DNA of 64,000 nucleotides from Selaginella tamariscina (Eukaryota > Streptophyta > Lycopodiopsida > Selaginellales > Selaginellaceae). Of this stretch, positions 30,251 through 42,889 are shown in pieces. How positions within the stretch are numbered: the stretch's first letter is position 1; each line of letters begins with the position of its first letter. The stretch is taken from the NCBI GenBank assembly GCA_003024785.1, contig PUQB01000273.1:62001-126000 (forward strand). Direction: 5' to 3'. A program made the translations under genes and the position numbers. The notes below the pieces were generated by a model that saw only the letters and a program-made list of their open reading frames with translations, ran no database searches and was not told where the DNA came from.

Positions 30251-31490
30251 GAAAATCCAAACTTAGAAGAAGGCATGTTGGTGCGAATATGTCGACGAAG
30301 AAGCCACACGAGATCACCAATCTTGTATGCAGGTGCCGACTGACGGTGAGCATCAGCATGATGCTTGTATCGTTCCTGTGCCTACTGAAGATGAACCCGG
30401 AGATCATCCTGTACCTGACGAAGATGCTGGAGACGATCCTGTACTGCAGGAGCGGAAGAAGGAGAAGTGGGAGGAGCAAAGTCAAAACGTGGATGGTGAT
30501 CTGTAAGAGCAAAGAAAGGTGTTTGTCCTGTAGATGCGTGAACGGAGTTGTTGTAGGCAAACTCCGCCATTGGAAGAAGGTCCAACCAGTTGTCCTGCTG
30601 GTAACTGATGAAGCAACGAAGATACTGTTCCAAGGTTTGAATTGTGCGTTCGGACTGCCCATCAGTTTGCGGATGATATCCTAAAGAAAGATCCTCTTTA
30701 ACCTGTAGACTCCGAAGAAGCTCTCGCCAAAACTTGGACATGAATTGTGGACCTCGATCGAAAACAATGCTCTCAGGAAGACCATGATGTCGGAACACTT
30801 CACGGATCACCAACTCAGCAGTTGTCTGACCTGTAGTTGTCTTGTTGCAGGGTAGGAAATGAGCATGCTTAGTGAAATGGTCAACCATCACAAGAACTGC
30901 ATCGAATCCATGAGAAGGAGGAAGATCTGTGAGGAAATCCATAGAAATGGATCTCCAAGGAGCAGAAGGAACAAGAAGAGGACGAAGAAGACCAAAGGAT
31001 GCATGATGAGGCATCTTCGACCTGTTACAAGTGTCACAACTTCGTACAAACCTTTCCACAAAACCTCACAACCAGGCCACCAATAGTTGCGAGTCACCAA
31101 CTCCACTGTCTTGGCCACACCCAAAATGTCCTGTAGCTGGGGTATCATGACAATCCTGTACCACACGAGTCCTGAAAATACCAATAGGAACGTACAGGAG
31201 ACCTTCCCAGTACATGAGTCCATCCTGTATAGTGAACAACTTGTAGTCTGAACGGGAACTGGAGGAAGAGGAACTTGCAATGTCAGGATGAATGTGTGAG
31301 AACACATTCTTTGCCAAGTCGTCTGTAGCCAACTGCGAACAGACGTCCTGTAGGAGTGTTGAATTTGCTGGAGCCTGATGAACCTGCAGTGCCGTAAGCC
31401 GAAATTGATCAAGACCCAACAACACTTGCCTTTGACAGTCATATGCAGGATCGCCCGGGCTTGGTGCAAGATAAGAGCGCCTAGACAATG
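30250..31490 (-). pseudogene. Element E integrase
   Basis: The zinc module ([12 protein letters not shown], then SCDTCNRSKMP) spans about 31150-31010. The core carries SMDFLTDLPPS, a second Asp in FDRGPQF (usual: SDRGPQF) and TDGQSERTIQTLEQYL, in one open frame 31059-30382. The C-terminal FQRLGPYKIVAEVNPVAF segment comes after a frameshift. An IN of this quality could still be translated from a read-through transcript but lacks its chromodomain end. Confidence 0.9.
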
Positions 31491-31499
31491 CGTCCGCCT

Positions 31500-32800
31500 T
31501 GCCATTCCGAAAATCGGGCCTGTAGACGATGACAAAATCAAAACGTGATAGGAACTCCGCCCATCTAACCTGTCACCGACTGAGAACTCGAGCCGTTTGA
31601 AAATACTCCAGGTTCTTGTGATCCGTAAGAACTTGTACAGGATGTGCAGCACCTTCCAAGAAATGCCGCCACTCCTCGAACAAATCCACAATGGCCTTGA
31701 GTTCCTTGTCATGAATCTCGTAATTGATCTCCGCCGAAAGGAACTTACGAGAGTGAAAAGCTACAGGATGAAGCAACTTGTCTTCTCCAACTTGTGATAG
31801 GACAGATCCTACTGCAAAATCCGAGGCATCTGCTTCAATGAAGAAAGTATGAAGGGTCAGGATGTGCTAAAATTGGAGCTGTCGTGAAGGTGTCCTTGAG
31901 TGTTGTGAACGCATGTTCCGCCTTGTCGGACCAAGAGAAAACCCTGTGCGCTTGGTGAGTTCCGTGAGTGGAAGTACACGCTTGGAGAAGTCCTGTATGA
32001 ACCGCCTGTAGAAGTTTGCAAAGCCAAGGAAACATTGTACATCTCGTACCGACTTGGGCCTCTCCCACTCCACGATGGTCTTCACCTTGTGCATGTCCAT
32101 GGAAACGCCAGCAGGAGAGACGATGTAGCCCAAGAACTCCACCGAATCCCTATCGAAAAAACACTTCTCCAACTTCGCGTACAGGCCATGCTCGCGAAGC
32201 CGCTCTAGAACTAGTCGTACATGCTTGTCATGTGCCGCCTGGTCCTTGGAGAAAATCAAATGTCGTCGAGGTAGATCACCACAAACTGGTCCAAGAAGTC
32301 ACGAAAGATGTCGTTCACCATGTGTTGGAACACGGCTGGGGCATTGGTAAGGCCGAAAGGCATTACCGTGTACTCAAGTGTCCATACCTTGTACGAAAGG
32401 CAGTCTTCCACTCATCGCCGGGACGAATCCGTACAAGGTTGTAGGCCCCTCGTAAGTCGATCTTCGTGAACACCTTTGCTCCTCGCAGCCGATCGAGAAG
32501 TTCCGGGATCAATGGCAACGGGTACCGATTCCGAATGGTGACTTGATTCAAACCCCTGTAGTCCACAACCAAACGTAAACTCCCATCCTTCTTCTTGACA
32601 AAGAAGATAGGCCTCCTGCAGGGGACTTTGAGTGACGAATGAAGCCGGATGCCAAGTTGTCCTCGATGTACTGACGAAGAACCTCCAACTCTGTGGGTGA
32701 CAATGCATAAATCGGTCCGAATGGTGGAGTCTTTCCTTCCGCAAGATCAATAGGACAGTCGTAGGACCTGTGAACAGGAAGAACTGCAGCCTTGTGCTTG
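31500..32800 (-). pseudogene. Element E reverse transcriptase and RNase H
   Basis: RT blocks in order include [40 protein letters not shown], then [13 protein letters not shown] and VIYLDD. One base is missing directly after the YLDD codons (near 32260), so the active-site block is out of frame with [14 protein letters not shown]. The thumb (SVEFLGYIVSPAGVSMD) and the RNase H blocks ([48 protein letters not shown]) follow. Confidence 0.9.
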
Positions 32801-32809
32801 TCAAAAACG

Positions 32810-33800
32810 TCCTTAAAGTCGTGATACTTGGATGGTAGGGAAGAAGGAGGAGAAGGAGAAGGAGAAGGAGAAGAGAAGGAGAGAGGATTGAAAAACAGGA
32901 GCGGATACAGGAAAGGTAGAAGAGGACGTAGGAGTTACTTGAAAGGCAAAAAGGTGGAAAGGAGCAGGATCAGTGGCGAGTTCATGCATGGTAGTGGTAA
33001 GAACTCGGAGAGGAGAAGGAGGGAGCTGTGACTGAAAAAGAGGAAGGATCTTGGGGGTGGAACAGAAGCAGGGTAACAGAAAGAGGCAGGATTGGAAAAA
33101 ACCTGTGTGGATGTTGACGAGTGTACAGGATTGGAAGAATCCTGTACAGGAGTCCGTGGTTGCGCAGGAGTGGGAAAGCCTGCGAATGTGCTGACGAATC
33201 AACAGGAGGTGGATCCTGTTGAGGAGGAACCTTCGACACTGATACAGGATTGGAAGAACCCTGTACAGGACAGCAAACTTACAGGAGTGGAGAGAGCCTG
33301 CGGATGTGCTGAGGAACTGACATGAGGTGAATCCTGTCGAGGAGGAGTCTTCAACACTGGTACAGGAACAGGCACGGTCAATCCTGTAGCTTGTACTGCC
33401 TCAGATACTAAGGATGTATCCTGCACACAGGAAGGTACAGGATTGATCCTAGCTGTCGGAGAGGAAAACGTGAGCGTCCTAGACCTCCAGTCGATCTGCG
33501 GATTTGCAACAACGAACCATGGCATGCCCAAAATGATGGGAGTCGACCGAGTCTTGATCAAGTTGAAGGAAATTGAACAGTTGAATGTGCCATACTGCAG
33601 GAGAGAGGTTCGGTAGCATGGGTAACTGCGCCAGAAGCAATCAGACGCCCATCGGCCACCTCTACAGGAACTGCACGCTTCAACTTCACCACCGAAATGC
33701 CATGTTGAGTTGCAAACGTGTCATCCATGAAGCATGCATTTGCACCAGTGTCTAACAAGGCAAACTCCATGAGCTCTCGATTATTAAGATGAATGTGTAC
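32810..33800 (-). pseudogene. Element E protease and Pro/Ser linker
   Basis: LLDTGANACFMDDTFATQHG with an intact Asp-Thr-Gly lies at about 33765-33700, and the second conserved block IILGMPWFVVANPQIDW follows at about 33540-33490. Between about 33440 and 32820 lies a low-complexity Pro/Ser/Val linker encoded by ACAGGAT/TCCTGTA-rich DNA, with a GAAGGAGAAGGAGAA purine run at 32850-32880. Confidence 0.8.
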
Positions 33801-33859
33801 AGGAAACTTAAGTGATGGGATGGTATGAGCAGCACCAATGGAGCCTGCACCTACGTCCA

Positions 33860-34829
33860 ACTTCGCGGCTCCTAGACGAAGTGGACATTGAGTTTTCCGA
33901 CTGAACTTCAGCTTCAACTTCACGCGTCTTGAAGTTCCTGGCTTTAATAGGAAATCTGCCACCTTGTGTCCTGCTCCACCACAATACAAGCACAGGTTCT
34001 CACTACGACGTTGCTTCTCAGCAGCGGAAAGAGAGCCACGCTTGGATTTCTCAACCTCCATAGGAACTACTCCAGAAGGTGTGCAGGAACATGTACCACA
34101 GCTGCAGGATTGGTTTGCAGGAACTGCTACGGGATCTTTCCTGACGACGCTCGAACAAACGGTTGTCGCAACGAACAGCTTGTTGCATGATCTCTGCTAA
34201 TGTTTGGGCATCCGGTAACGTAAGGAGAAGGTCCTTCACGTCATCCCTCAACCCAAAACGGAAGTGTTCATCAATGCAGTCTCGTCCCATGGAATGTTCG
34301 TGCAAAGTTGCTGAAATTCGGATGCATAGACGGAAGCTGGTCGGGATCCTTGAGTGAGCTTCCGTAACTTCGTGCATGCAGAACGGTACTTATCAGGATC
34401 TCCAAACAGGCTTCAAAGGCAGCCACGAAACCTTCAAAGTCTTCCATCAATGGTGTCACGCTCCAGCAAGGGGGCAACCCAAGCCCGTGGAGATCCACTT
34501 AGTAAGGATGCCAAAAGGCCAACCTTTGTGCATCAGTCGAGTAGTGCGTGGTTGCATACGGATCAAGAGCGGATCTGATTCAGGAAACTTGGAAATCCGC
34601 ATATTGCCACCGAACTTTTTGGGCATGCTGAACTTCGATTGAGAAGAAAAGTTCGATGAAGAAGGAACCACCGATGCCTGAGAGAGAGCCTGCGCAGCAG
34701 CCTTGGAGGGATGCATCAGCAGCTGCATGTGCCGCAGGTGGAACCTTGCATCGGTGACCACTTGGCGCAAAGTGGCCAGCTCATGAAGAACATTTGGTGC
34801 TCGCGTTGAAAGCGCTCAAAATCAGCCAT
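33860..34829 (-). pseudogene. Element E gag
   Basis: The start ATG is at 34829-34827 (MADF). Capsid-like segments WVAPLLERDDPLMEDFEGF-type and LTLPDAQTLAEIMQQAVRCD are spread over three frames. The zinc knuckle is CLYCGGAGHKVAD: the final Cys is lost at an indel near 33955. About 25 bases upstream of the ATG the sequence is purine-rich rather than coding. Confidence 0.8.
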
Positions 34830-34903
34830 GATCTAGGAAAGAAAAAGGAGGAAAAAAGGAAAAGAATCAAAAAAAAGTAGCTGGAAAACGAGAACTATGA
34901 AGC

Positions 34904-34916
34904 AGTTACTATCAAA
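34904..34916 (-). other. Self-complementary primer-binding site of element E
   Basis: Minus-strand TTGATAGTAACTG, two bases beyond the LTR, exactly complementary to the CAGTTACTATCAA at the predicted transcript start inside the same LTR. Confidence 0.8.
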
Positions 34917-34918
34917 CT

Positions 34919-35496
34919 GTCAAGCCACGATCCAGGAACCAGGAAGAGACAGGATTCCAAGGACAGGAAGGCTTGACTCAGGAACAGGACCGAGGCAGGA
35001 CAGGAACTAGGAACAGGAGGAAGACAGGACAGGATAGGATCCGGGAGCAAGACAGGAAGGATAGGACAGGATCCAGGAACAAGACAGAACAGGACAGGAT
35101 CCGGAAAGATAGGAGCAGGACAGGAAACAGGAGAGACAAAGCAGGACAGGAAACAAGACAAGAACAAGACAAGACGAGATTGATCGTAGTAAGACTGGTG
35201 TTGATAGTAACTGATTGTACAACAATTAGGTCGGAGCTTTTATGCTCACAACTCCAAGAGCTAATCTAGGCATGAGTGCTAAAAGTGGTTGCATGCATGC
35301 AAAAGTGACTGCATGCATGCAGAGGCTAAGATGAGTCCACATGTCCCTTATCCTCTAGGCATATCCTGTGGCATATCCTGTAGGAATATCCTGCAACCGA
35401 ATCCTGTGTCCGGAATCCTGGTAGGAATATCCTGTAGGAAATCCTGCAACCCGTATCCTGTATCCGGAATCCTATATCCTGTATCGGGTCGTGACA
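34919..35496 (-). repeat. 5' LTR of element E
   Basis: 578 bases, minus-strand start TGTCACGACCCGATAC and end TTGACA. It includes the AGGATAT array (35345-35490 side), a TATA-like box (minus CATAAAAGC at 35241-35249), the predicted transcript start (minus CAGTTACTATCAA, 35213-35201) and the TCCTGT-rich half. Confidence 0.85.
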
Positions 35497-37076
35497 CCTG
35501 GCCTGCTGCATTGTCTGATTAGTTGAACTTCCTGGTGTAGAGGTTGCCTTGTTGGCAATCGATGCCCCTCCGTATGAGGGCTTTCTGGATGAGGCTCTTC
35601 CTCCCCTCTTTTCGGGCAGCCACGGGCCCCCGCCTTACCCTAGTGGGTGACGGCGGCCCTGGGTTTCCTACTTTACATCCGTCGTGGTGCCGACCATGCT
35701 GGACCTTCGGCTCACGTCCCCCATCGCTATCCGTGCTGCTTTTGCCACCTTGAGATTCCAACCTCTGCCGCAAGCCTTCCCTTTCTTGGGGTTCTCCTAT
35801 GCGGGGTTTTCTCCTTCGGGGGTACTCGTCGAACATGGGTTCTGCTCTTTGGTGTGGGCTCATCGTGGCCGTCACTTTCACCTACGTCAAGAGGTGGAGG
35901 GCTTCCATCGTCTTGCCATCCATCCCACTCTGCATCATAGGTCATTGTTGGGCAAAGTCGTTCATCCAGGTGCTGCTCATTCCTGCATGCTGTTGTGCCT
36001 GGACTAATGTCTGGACGTGCTGCAGTTTCTTCATATCCTTCTTCATTGTCGACAGCGTGCAACCGCCTCTGCCGCTGGTGTGCTAGGTTTACTGCTGCTG
36101 GAGATTCAGCCATGCGGTATTTACGTCGTTTCCCTCGGTAGGTGAGGCAGGAGCCGATTGCGGCAATCGAGGTGCCTCGCTGCCTTCCATCAACCTCCCT
36201 CAGCCGGCCCATCGCATTCTCATGGCAAGCTGATGCTCATTGATCTCTAGTTGTTCGAACGAGTTAATCTCAGCTCTCCTTTGGGCTTTGCTAAAGTGAA
36301 CTCCATCCGTGTGTACTATTTATCCCTCCATGGTCGTCACAAAATGGTGGTCGGGGACTTCACAGGCCAGATGTGGTGCTTCTTAGAAAGCCTCAGTGGT
36401 CGCTAGGACGTTGTGGATAGCGTCCAACTCCGGGGGTCTGAACCGGCAAGCCGGCCTACCTCGGAAGTAATGGAAGGTGCTTCTAACCTCTACCCAGACG
36501 CCGCGAGGGTCCATGTACAAGGTGGGGGGAGCTCTACTAGGGCCTCGCTGTTGTGGTTGGTAGAGGCATTGCTCAGCCTAGGAGTGGGACAAGCAGGGAA
36601 TCTCCGCTTGTAAGGTGAATAGAACGAGTATGGATATATTTATAATGCCTGCTTGAGTACAAAACTATCTCTAATAGGGGAGCAAGATACAAGATGCAGA
36701 CTTGACTCCAAAAAGACCCCGACCCACTACCTAGCTTCCTGCTTATAGTGGGTCACCTAGCTCTAGACCCTAGGTACAGGTGGCGCTTTCTTATTGGTCT
36801 GCCACCCTGTGACAGAGTCTTGTCTGTCTCATTTATGCACCTCCCTCACGCGTGTTGTCCTGTGTACCCTAGGTAGTTGGTTCGGACGATCAGATCTATG
36901 CCCGGTTATGCCGCCGCCTGACAACGGTCACCATTAGTCTGTACCTGTGGTACCTTCTTTATCTGGCACTTCGTCTCGTCACTCGTCCGCGTCGGCTAGC
37001 AGTTTGACGGTCTCAGATCATCGTCAACCACAAAGTTGCACAAGAATTTGTGCAAACTACACTTGGTATTCGTAGC
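35497..37076. other. GC-rich island of unknown origin
   Basis: Composition changes sharply at the outer edge of the E LTR. The minus strand carries two overlapping frames, 36212-35727 (161 codons) and 35881-35519 (120 codons). They encode Arg/Gly/Pro-rich sequence (for example RVPPKEKTPHRRTPRKGRL) that could be one product split by a frameshift. I see no recognised domain, knuckle or protease motif. It could be the gag-like end of an unidentified element or gene debris. 36620-37076 is lower in GC and shows nothing. Confidence 0.4.
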
Positions 37077-38281
37077 TTGTGTGTTAGAGTTTTAACTCGA
37101 AGGACCAACACGTGACAACACGTGGTTGCATAGTGGCCATTCGGTGTCATCAGCCTGGGTGAGTAACACTAAGTCTTCCAAGATGATCCCAAGAGTTTGA
37201 CTCAGACGTCTAATTAGGCGGAAGACTCAGAGTCTTACTCTAAGTCCCCTAGATTGATTATCCTCCGAACCCTAGAGGATAACCCAAGTAGACTTTAGGA
37301 TCCTTTCTTATTAGACCTAGACAGGCTCATGCCCTAACTTCATTAAGGAGATGTGTCTTACACATACCCTCGTGACAGAGCTAAGGCATCGTCACTTACC
37401 CTTTGAGGAATCACCCTCATCTAGGTGTACAACCCCTTTAGGGCAATAAAGGGTACCCTGAACCATGACTAACCCTTGAGGGTTTGAGTGGCCAACTTAT
37501 ATCCTAGACTCAGGACTAGTACTTAGTGAGGACACGAGTCTATGCCATAGGCAAACACGAGTGTTTTGCTAAGAAAACTTCATAAGGCTAGATTTGGATA
37601 ATCTTAAGTACATGACCTTGCAAGTGCCTCATGAGAGGGAGGTTAGGTTATTCAACCCTTAGATCCTAAGGAGAACACCCCCTAGCCAGGTGTGCCAAAG
37701 CACACCTAGTTATGAGACCTACCCTCCCTTGAGCTTATGCCTAATAGCACCCTAGTGCAAGCACAAGCATGCATGTTTGCTAAAGTATCCAACCCTTGGC
37801 AACAAACCCTTGACAACCCCAAAGGGCATTTCTTGGGCATTGTATCGGGTTCCGTCTAGCCTAGTGTCACATCTTCATGTGACACTGCCTTCCATGATGT
37901 GGGCTATCATGCCATAGCCCCTTAGATTCAAAAGTTGCACCAAGTGCCATAAACGTTGATTCTTAAATGCTAACTCTAGAACCCCTCTATGAACCCTCAA
38001 TAACTGGGTACCGTGAACCTATTAAACAAGTTTTCATGCCCATAGTTGGACATGTGCCTTGCTTGGCTGAGTGCTACACTTAGCTTGACATGGAGGAAGA
38101 AGTTGGAGACAAGCCTCAACCTTTGCCTCTTAGAACGTGCATTCTAATAATACCTTCCATGCATGGATTCACCAATGTTAAGGGTATGCTACTCCGAAGG
38201 TGGGACATAACCATGTCATCTAGAAGTTAGGGCGGCATAATAAAGGGTTGTACCTTAACGACACAAGTTAAAGCTTGCACC

Positions 38282-39012
38282 TGTCAGAGTTTCTACCTGG
38301 TGCCACAAAGGCAACTTACCAAGTGCCAACCTTGAAATCCCCTCTCTGGAAACCCCACAAAATATGGTAAAGTAACCCATATTAGGAACCTAACCCTTAG
38401 GAACTTAAGCCCCTGGCTGACCAAGTCTATGAACGAGGCTCACCTTGTGAATCAGGACACGTGGACTAGCCGAGCTATGGGTATCGTTCCTAGCTTGGCG
38501 TGGTTGAGGTGGCCGAAGCAAGGCCTTAACCACTAGTTTTGCGAAACATGAACTCAGGCAATGCCTTTGAGCTTGCGAGCAGGTTTTCGGGCCAAGGAAT
38601 CTAACTAACTCCTTGGAAGTAACATACTCACGTCACAAAGGCGTGATCCTGCCAACGATAAGGATAGTATAACCCAAAGGTGAGATGTACCCCTGTCATG
38701 TGGTAGTTAGGGCAGCACAACAGAGGGTTACACCTTGACGACACAACCTTATTTATGTGACGGACCCCCCCCCCCCCCCTGTTTTCCTAAATGAGTAAGT
38801 GGGCTGGCACGGAAATGCCAGCCCTTAGAGAAAATGAGTTGTCCTAACCTAACCGTAAACCTAACCCCTAGGGGCGGGTTTAGGGCGTGGGGTTAGGTCA
38901 ACCCTAGGGGTGTACCTAACCCTTTTTGACAAGCTATACTTTTTAACAGAAAACCTACTTTGGAACATCAAACTGTGGGAGAGTTTTTTAGAAGGTAAGT
39001 ACTACCTTCGTC
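38282..39012 (-). repeat. 3' LTR of element F, missing its first part
   Basis: Matches the 5' LTR from its end (TGACA at 38282) up to about 39012, where the sequence jumps into the internal 3' tail. About 200 bases of LTR start, the polypurine tract and a little internal sequence are deleted. The C-run at 38766-38779 is the same homopolymer seen at 44852 in the other LTR, but longer. Confidence 0.8.
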
Positions 39013-39379
39013 TAATCACTCTATACGGGGTCAACAAAAAGTTCACAAGTTTTATTATCCCCCTTGCATTATGCGAAGCCAAGTACTTCAAAACCGTCAT
39101 TCATTGAGTGACAACTCAACTGCCGGAGGCACCACTTGCGACAAGAAGTCACTTGGAGACCTTTTGCACGTCTGCAAAGTCTATCACCCGACACAAACAA
39201 TAAGTTAGTTAATTTTTTAAAGTTAACTAGAATTTATATTGCATGCCTCTAGTTAAAGTTGTCTGTCGGCCCCTAGGTTAATAAGAAATAAGTTCACTTT
39301 ATTTTTCATCATCATTACTAACAGTATGAGACCTTGCCTCAAACTCATTCACTACCTCCATCGCGTTCTGTAGATTATC

Positions 39380-40706
39380 CAATAGTTCCCATGTTGACTC
39401 GCATTGCCGGGTAACTCTTCCACTTAACAAGATATTCTCATTTACATTTTTCGTGACCCTCGACATTTAATATCTTATGCATCCAAAATTGACTCAACTT
39501 CGAACTCCTTTGTATCGCCAACTAGCTCAGGAAGCGGACGTAAGTTTTCATATCTCTGCGAATGTTTCTCATCCTTGTGGAATGGCTCGAGTAAATTAAC
39601 ATGAAAACACATTGTGTATTGCTCCAGCTTCGGAGGAAGATTTAACCCATAAGCCACTTTTCCTACTTGCTTCACCACCTCGTATGGACCTATGTAGTGC
39701 AATAGAAACTTCCTCGAAAGAGTCGTTGAAACCTTCAGGTTTTTGATACTCAGCAATACCATATCCCCAACCTGATACTCTACATCCCACCGATGTTTAT
39801 TGTACTATTGACAATACCTTTCTTGTGTTGTAGCCATCACTTGACGAGCAGCTTCCCATGTCCGATACAATTGTCTAGTGAACTCTGCTACAGATGGAAC
39901 TCGATTGACATCGTCTTTCGGTAACACCATACTCTAAGGAATACCACCCTTATTCCCAATTAACACTTCCATCGGACTACATCCGATTGCAGTATGTGTC
40001 GAGTTACTGTAACATATCTCAGCTATATCCAAGTGTTCAGCCCAATCAAGTTGATCACCTTGAACATAGCATCTAAGATAGTCCTCGACTTGTTGGTTCA
40101 CCCTCTTCAGTTTACAAATGGTAGGTTGTACTAAACTTCAGCATCATACCAAACTGCCTAAACAATGTTCTCCAAAACTTGCCCGTAATCGAGGATCCCG
40201 ATCTGAGATCATTATTTCCGTTAACCCACGCACTCTTATGACTTCATGGAAGAACAACTTTGCTACTTGAATTGTATTCATTATCTCTACAGTTGAAATG
40301 AAATGAGCAACCTTTGAAACCAATCGACTACCACCATGAGCATGTTTAAAACCACAAGATTCTGGCAATCCCATGATAAAGTCCAAAATAACACTTTGAA
40401 ATGGCGCTCTGAAATCGGTATACACTGCAACTTCCCAGCTCATTTTTGCGATCGGCTCTTCACTTGTTGACATGTGGGGCATGTCTTGACATACTTGGCA
40501 ACATCGTTTATCATACCCAGCCAATAAAATCCCTGTTTCAACAAAGCCAACGTCTTATGCCTTCCACCATGTCCTACCAAAGGAACGTCGTGATGCTCTC
40601 TTAACAACCTCTCCCTCCATGTCCCTTTTGGAACATAGAGTCTCTTTTCTTTATAATAAAGAACTCCATCTCGTACCGCAAAATGCGCCTGTTTGAGTGC
40701 ATCCAT
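39380..40706 (-). pseudogene. Element F integrase and degenerate chromodomain
   Basis: Zinc module REHHDVPLVGHGG and CPTCQQVKS (40620-40450); core with ILDFIMGLPES and ISDRDPRLRASF, partly out of frame; third catalytic block not clear. The C-terminal part has LLHYIGPYEVVKQVGKVAYGL and HVNLLEPFHK (39700-39590) and KEFEVESILDA. After a shift comes EYLVKWKSYPA (39430-39400), the core of a chromodomain. Confidence 0.85.
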
Positions 40707-40729
40707 TCGACTTTCTATTCCTGCTGAAA

Positions 40730-42110
40730 TATTACCATCTATTCGTAATTGATGAACTTATTTCCTCTTTGCCACCATTCTCAAAGCCTTCCTTAGCAAA
40801 CTTGTCCTGAGGATACGCCGTCACAAATTCATCCACCAAAGTTGACACGGGTGCTGACATAATACGAAGATGACCCTTTCTACTGAGTGCATCAGCTACC
40901 ACATTGTCCTTTCCCGCCTTATGTCTGATTTCAGGCTGAAATCGTGCCAACTTCTGCTGCCATCTAGCATACTTGCGATAGCTTCGGCTGCGTTTCAAAA
41001 TACCTTAGAGTTACACTATCTGTCCAAACCACAGTGCCATGACTTGGAAGATAATGACGCCAATACTCCAAGGAAGCAACAATAGCATACATCTCCTTTT
41101 CGTGAGTAGGCCATCGAGTTTGCGCGGCATCTAACTTCTTCGAGAAAAAGGACACTGGATGTCCTTTCTGTTGCAATACACCACCAATTGCAAAGTCGGA
41201 AGCGTCACATTCTACTTCAAAGGGATCTTCAAAGATGGGCAACTGCAAAACTGGCTCAGAAGAGATAGCCTCTTTGAGTTTGACGAACGCACGTTGGCAC
41301 TCTGGAGTCCAATGCCATGGAATGTTTTTCGTAAGATCTGTCAATGGGGCCGCTATTTCCGAGTAACCCTTTATGAATCTTCGGTAATACCCTGTCAGAC
41401 CAAGAAATGATCTAACTTCATGCATCTTTTAAAGTCATCCACTCAGTAATAGCTTGAATTTTCTTTGGGTCCATGGCAACCTCCCCACCTGAGATCAAGT
41501 GTCCCAAGAAATCTATCTTGGTTTGACCAAATGCGCACTTGCTTTCTTTAGCATACAACTGGTTCTCTCTCAACCTCTGAAACACTTTTTCTAAGTGTTC
41601 CACATGTTCTCAATTGTCGAACTGAAAACCAGAATGTCATCAATATACACCACACGAACTCGTCTAGATAGTCTCTAAACACATCATCCATCATTGTGCA
41701 AAAAGTTGCTGAGCATTGCCGAATGGCAAGACTAGAAACTCAAATGATCCATAACGCGTTCGAAAAGCGGTCTTCTCAATGTCATTCTCTGCTACCCGAA
41801 TCTGATGGTACCCAGACCTCAAGTCTATTCTTGAAAAATACTTTGCTTTTGATAGCCTATCAAATAAGTCGTCCACTCGTGGAAGAGGATACTTATTTTT
41901 GATAGTTATCGCGTTCAGTGCTCGATAGTCCACACACATTCGCATCGTACCATCCTTTTTCATTACAAACAAGATAGGTGCACCATATGGCGATCGACTA
42001 GGTCGAATGTGTCCTCGACCAATCAATTTGTCAGCTGTCTCTTCAATTCTACTAACTCTTGAGGATTCAACCGATATGGGGCTCTTGCCGGTGGAGACGA
42101 ACCTGGCAAA
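40730..42110 (-). pseudogene. Element F reverse transcriptase and RNase H
   Basis: RT blocks: [58 protein letters not shown], then a shift at the FGxxNAP block (41700) and YIDDILVF near 41650-41627. The thumb (FLGHLISGGEVAMD) and [17 protein letters not shown] follow. RNase H shows [14 protein letters not shown] and [19 protein letters not shown], then [14 protein letters not shown] and VVADALSRKG. At least three frameshifts. Confidence 0.9.
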
Positions 42111-42114
42111 ATCT

Positions 42115-42889
42115 CTATCTGTGGTCCACAGCTCGACGTGGAGGTAACTGGCGGCAAGTCTTCGGCAACACATCCTTAAACATGTTCAAGACTTCCAAAA
42201 TAGGTTCAGGAACAGATTCTTGACCATCTCCTATTTTGACTTCACCAGTATCCAAAACCATTGCAAGAAACACACGTTCCCGATGTCTAACTGCCTTACG
42301 CAACTGAGTTAAGGTAAGGAACATAGGATTCCAATCCTTATCAGTTAGCGTTTCCATTTTGAGCGTGTTTTTCTAATGTCTCTTTATCTGCTGCAAGCGT
42401 GATTCGATTATCTCCGGAACCCCTCATTTCGATTACATGTTTATGGAACCATTCCATACCCAAAACAAAGTCAAACCCCGTCATATTCAAGACAACTAAG
42501 TCTAGCTTAGCCTTCCAATCTTTGATTTGGACAGGAACTGCCCTTGCTATATTATTAGTATTTTGAGAACCTTTGCCAAAATTGATCTTTATTTCACACA
42601 TCTTTATTACATCCAAATTCAATCGACGAGCTAGACTAGTCGATATGAAGTTGTATGTTGCTCCAGTATCGATCATCATTCGGACTCGGTCCCCTCGTAT
42701 CCTTCCTGTCAAATATAGCAAAGGGTCAGTTTTGTCTTGAATAGCGAATAAGGCAGGTTGTGTCTGGCACAACATTACCTCTTCTGACTCATCTTCCGGA
42801 TCTTCAAGCGTTTCTGGTTCAGCAACTTCCTCTTCTACCATCGCCTTGAAATGTCCTGATTGTTGTGAGGGTGCCGGACTCTTTAGCAA
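42115..42889 (-). pseudogene. Element F aspartic protease
   Basis: A 182-codon frame shows MMIDTGATYNFIS with the catalytic Asp-Thr-Gly (about 42680-42640), the flap region and FDFVLGMEWFHKH, the conserved second block (about 42480-42440). It is the best-preserved protease of the window. A frameshift near 42350 separates it from the link to RT. Confidence 0.85.

Larger units (their letters stand above)
29958..35496 (-). mobile_element. Element E: minus-strand self-priming-type Ty3/gypsy, 3' truncated
   Basis: Read on the minus strand: 5' LTR 35496-34919, primer site, gag, protease, linker, RT, RNase H, integrase and most of the chromodomain. It stops abruptly at 29958 inside the codons for TWEPAS, directly against the end of the right LTR of C. 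The last part of the chromodomain and the whole 3' LTR are missing. Frames are broken in gag (several places), at the RT active site and in RNase H, but the integrase frame is open over 225 codons. Confidence 0.9.

Noticed and set aside
30289-30684. Plus-strand ORFs of over 100 codons within elements E and G (for example 30289-30684, 59412-59732)
   Set aside because: Antisense shadows of the integrase region; the same shadow recurs in both copies because the sense protein is conserved.
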